From positions 6,339-70,338 of the forward strand of contig NZ_DATCQT010000142.1 in NCBI RefSeq assembly GCF_036569345.1: DNA of 64,000 nucleotides, written 5' to 3'. Each line of letters opens with the position of its first letter. Position 1 is the first letter of the stretch. The position numbers were made by a program, and so were the translations under genes. Positions 63,086 through 64,000 of the stretch are shown here, piece by piece. This DNA is from Clostridium_AD sp036569345. Lineage in GTDB: Bacteria; Bacillota; Clostridia; Clostridiales; Clostridiaceae. The notes beneath the pieces were generated by a model. That model had not been told where the DNA came from. It searched no databases and was given only the letters and a program-made list of their open reading frames with translations.

Positions 63086-63748
63086 TTAAACACATGTTTC
63101 AGTATTTCCATCTTTTTTCATCTTTTCTTTTATAAATAATATAACTACTGGTAGTAATGAAATAAATATTATAGCTATTAGCATATAAGAAAAATGATTT
63201 TTTATAAAAGTAAGATTACCAAAGAAGTAACCTCCACCTAAAAATAAACTTACCCATAATCCTCCACCAATCATATTGTAAGGAATAAATTTTGAGTAAT
63301 TCATTTCTCCGATACCCGCTACAAAAGGTACAAAGGTTCTAATTATCGGGATAAATCTTCCTATAACTATTGCCATTGAGCCATATTTTTCATAAAACTT
63401 CTGAGCTTTTATTAAATGCTCTTTTTTAATATACCTTACTTCTTCTTTCTCTAATATCTTTTTCCCAATCTTTTTACCAATATGATAATTAGCGGTATCT
63501 CCAAGTACTGCTGCAAGATACACTACAACTAAAAGAGTAAATATATTCATTGATCCAATTCCTGCTAGTGCTCCTGCTGCAAACAGCATTGAGTCGCCAG
63601 GCAAAAATGGCATAACAACCAATCCTGTTTCAATAAATATGATTAAAAACAGAATAACATAGGTTAATATTCCATACTGCTGTATTAGTAAAGCTAAATA
63701 CTTATCAATATGCATTATTCCATTTATAAAGTTGATTAAGATATCCAT
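63086..63748 (-). CDS. DedA family membrane protein, copy 2
   Basis: This 220-residue protein is close to identical to the DedA at 38635, apart from the last 15 residues and scattered changes. It has IETGLVVMPFLPGDSMLF and GRFIPIIRTFVPFVAGIG. It lies beside uppP and a PAP2 gene, fitting a role in undecaprenyl phosphate recycling. Start: ATG after GAAAGGGG. The 252 bp to the window end hold nothing I recognise. Confidence 0.92.
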   Translation of the reverse strand: MDILINFINGIMHIDKYLALLIQQYGILTYVILFLIIFIETGLVVMPFLPGDSMLFAAGALAGIGSMNIFTLLVVVYLAAVLGDTANYHIGKKIGKKILEKEEVRYIKKEHLIKAQKFYEKYGSMAIVIGRFIPIIRTFVPFVAGIGEMNYSKFIPYNMIGGGLWVSLFLGGGYFFGNLTFIKNHFSYMLIAIIFISLLPVVILFIKEKMKKDGNTETCV

Positions 63749-64000
63749 GTTTTTTCCCCTTTCGTTATAGATTGCTTATTTATATAAGCCAACATTTCAT
63801 ATTATATATTTAAAAGATTAAAAACAGATTAAAAAAGACTTAAATTCAACTTAAACTATATGATATCTTATAATAAAAAATTGCCTAAATAACAAATGAA
63901 ACTAAAATCTAAATGTTTAATAATATAATTATAGCTATTTTAAAGAATTTTTATATTTTATTTTAAGTATATTAACTATAAGTTTAATTATATTAATAAT

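Overview
The window is AT-rich (roughly 30% GC), uses strong AGGAGG-type ribosome binding sites, and carries spore genes (spoVA remnants, a spore-coat transglutaminase, a SleB-like hydrolase). Many proteins resemble Firmicutes families, and the best fit is a Clostridium sensu stricto chromosome. No rRNA, tRNA, CRISPR array, prophage or intact insertion sequence was recognised. Marks of local duplication and gene decay are frequent.

Layout. 1-1.9 kb: a two-component system (kinase cut by the window edge) and a CopZ-like metallochaperone. 2-6.9 kb: a PadR / pentapeptide-repeat / DrrAB-type ABC exporter module, split by a YhbD-bactofilin operon, with duplicated fragments of the module at the joins. 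7.1-11.8 kb: a membrane glycolipid-type operon (flippase-like protein, dead phosphoesterase fused to a GT4 glycosyltransferase, DUF374 acyltransferase-like protein), then YtaF. 12-12.8 kb: two pseudogenes. 12.9-24.4 kb: an 11-gene catabolic cluster on the minus strand (IclR regulator, beta-propeller protein, MFS importer, DapA-like lyase, DhaK, DhaL, RpiB-like and TIM-like isomerases, class II aldolase, two xylose-isomerase-like TIM barrels). It looks built for a four-carbon keto-sugar or branched sugar acid. 24.8-28.1 kb: a peptidase remnant, YnfA and two DUF445 membrane proteins.

28.2-31.1 kb and 40.6-42.3 kb carry two M-box Mg2+ riboswitches, each before a near-identical soluble MgtE-N/CBS protein; the first also covers an Nramp-family transporter with altered metal-site motifs, probably a Mg2+ importer. 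Between them lie a CDF exporter, a SleB-like hydrolase, a broken spoVA locus (truncated spoVAD, spoVAE, DUF1657, with divergent DUF421/DUF4363), a polysaccharide deacetylase, an amidase-domain protein, DedA and a second flippase-like protein. 42.3-44.8 kb: tgl and three poorly known genes. 45-53.5 kb: a P-type ATPase, polyphosphate kinase and two exopolyphosphatase-like proteins. 53.7-55.8 kb: a CssRS-like two-component system. 55.8-58.7 kb: a MATE / TetR / Fe-S protein operon with a clear TetR-type operator. 58.8-61.2 kb: marR and a chemoreceptor gene that sits between two copies of the marR promoter. 61.5-63.7 kb: UppP, a PAP2 phosphatase and a second DedA.

The main themes are cell-envelope lipid handling, Mg2+ homeostasis, polyphosphate and sporulation, plus one dedicated carbon-source cluster. 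The least expected observations are the degenerate phosphoesterase-GT4 fusion, the apparent AUU start codon of the IclR regulator with matching operator-like palindromes, the duplication scars around the DrrAB exporter, and the promoter duplication that frames the chemoreceptor.
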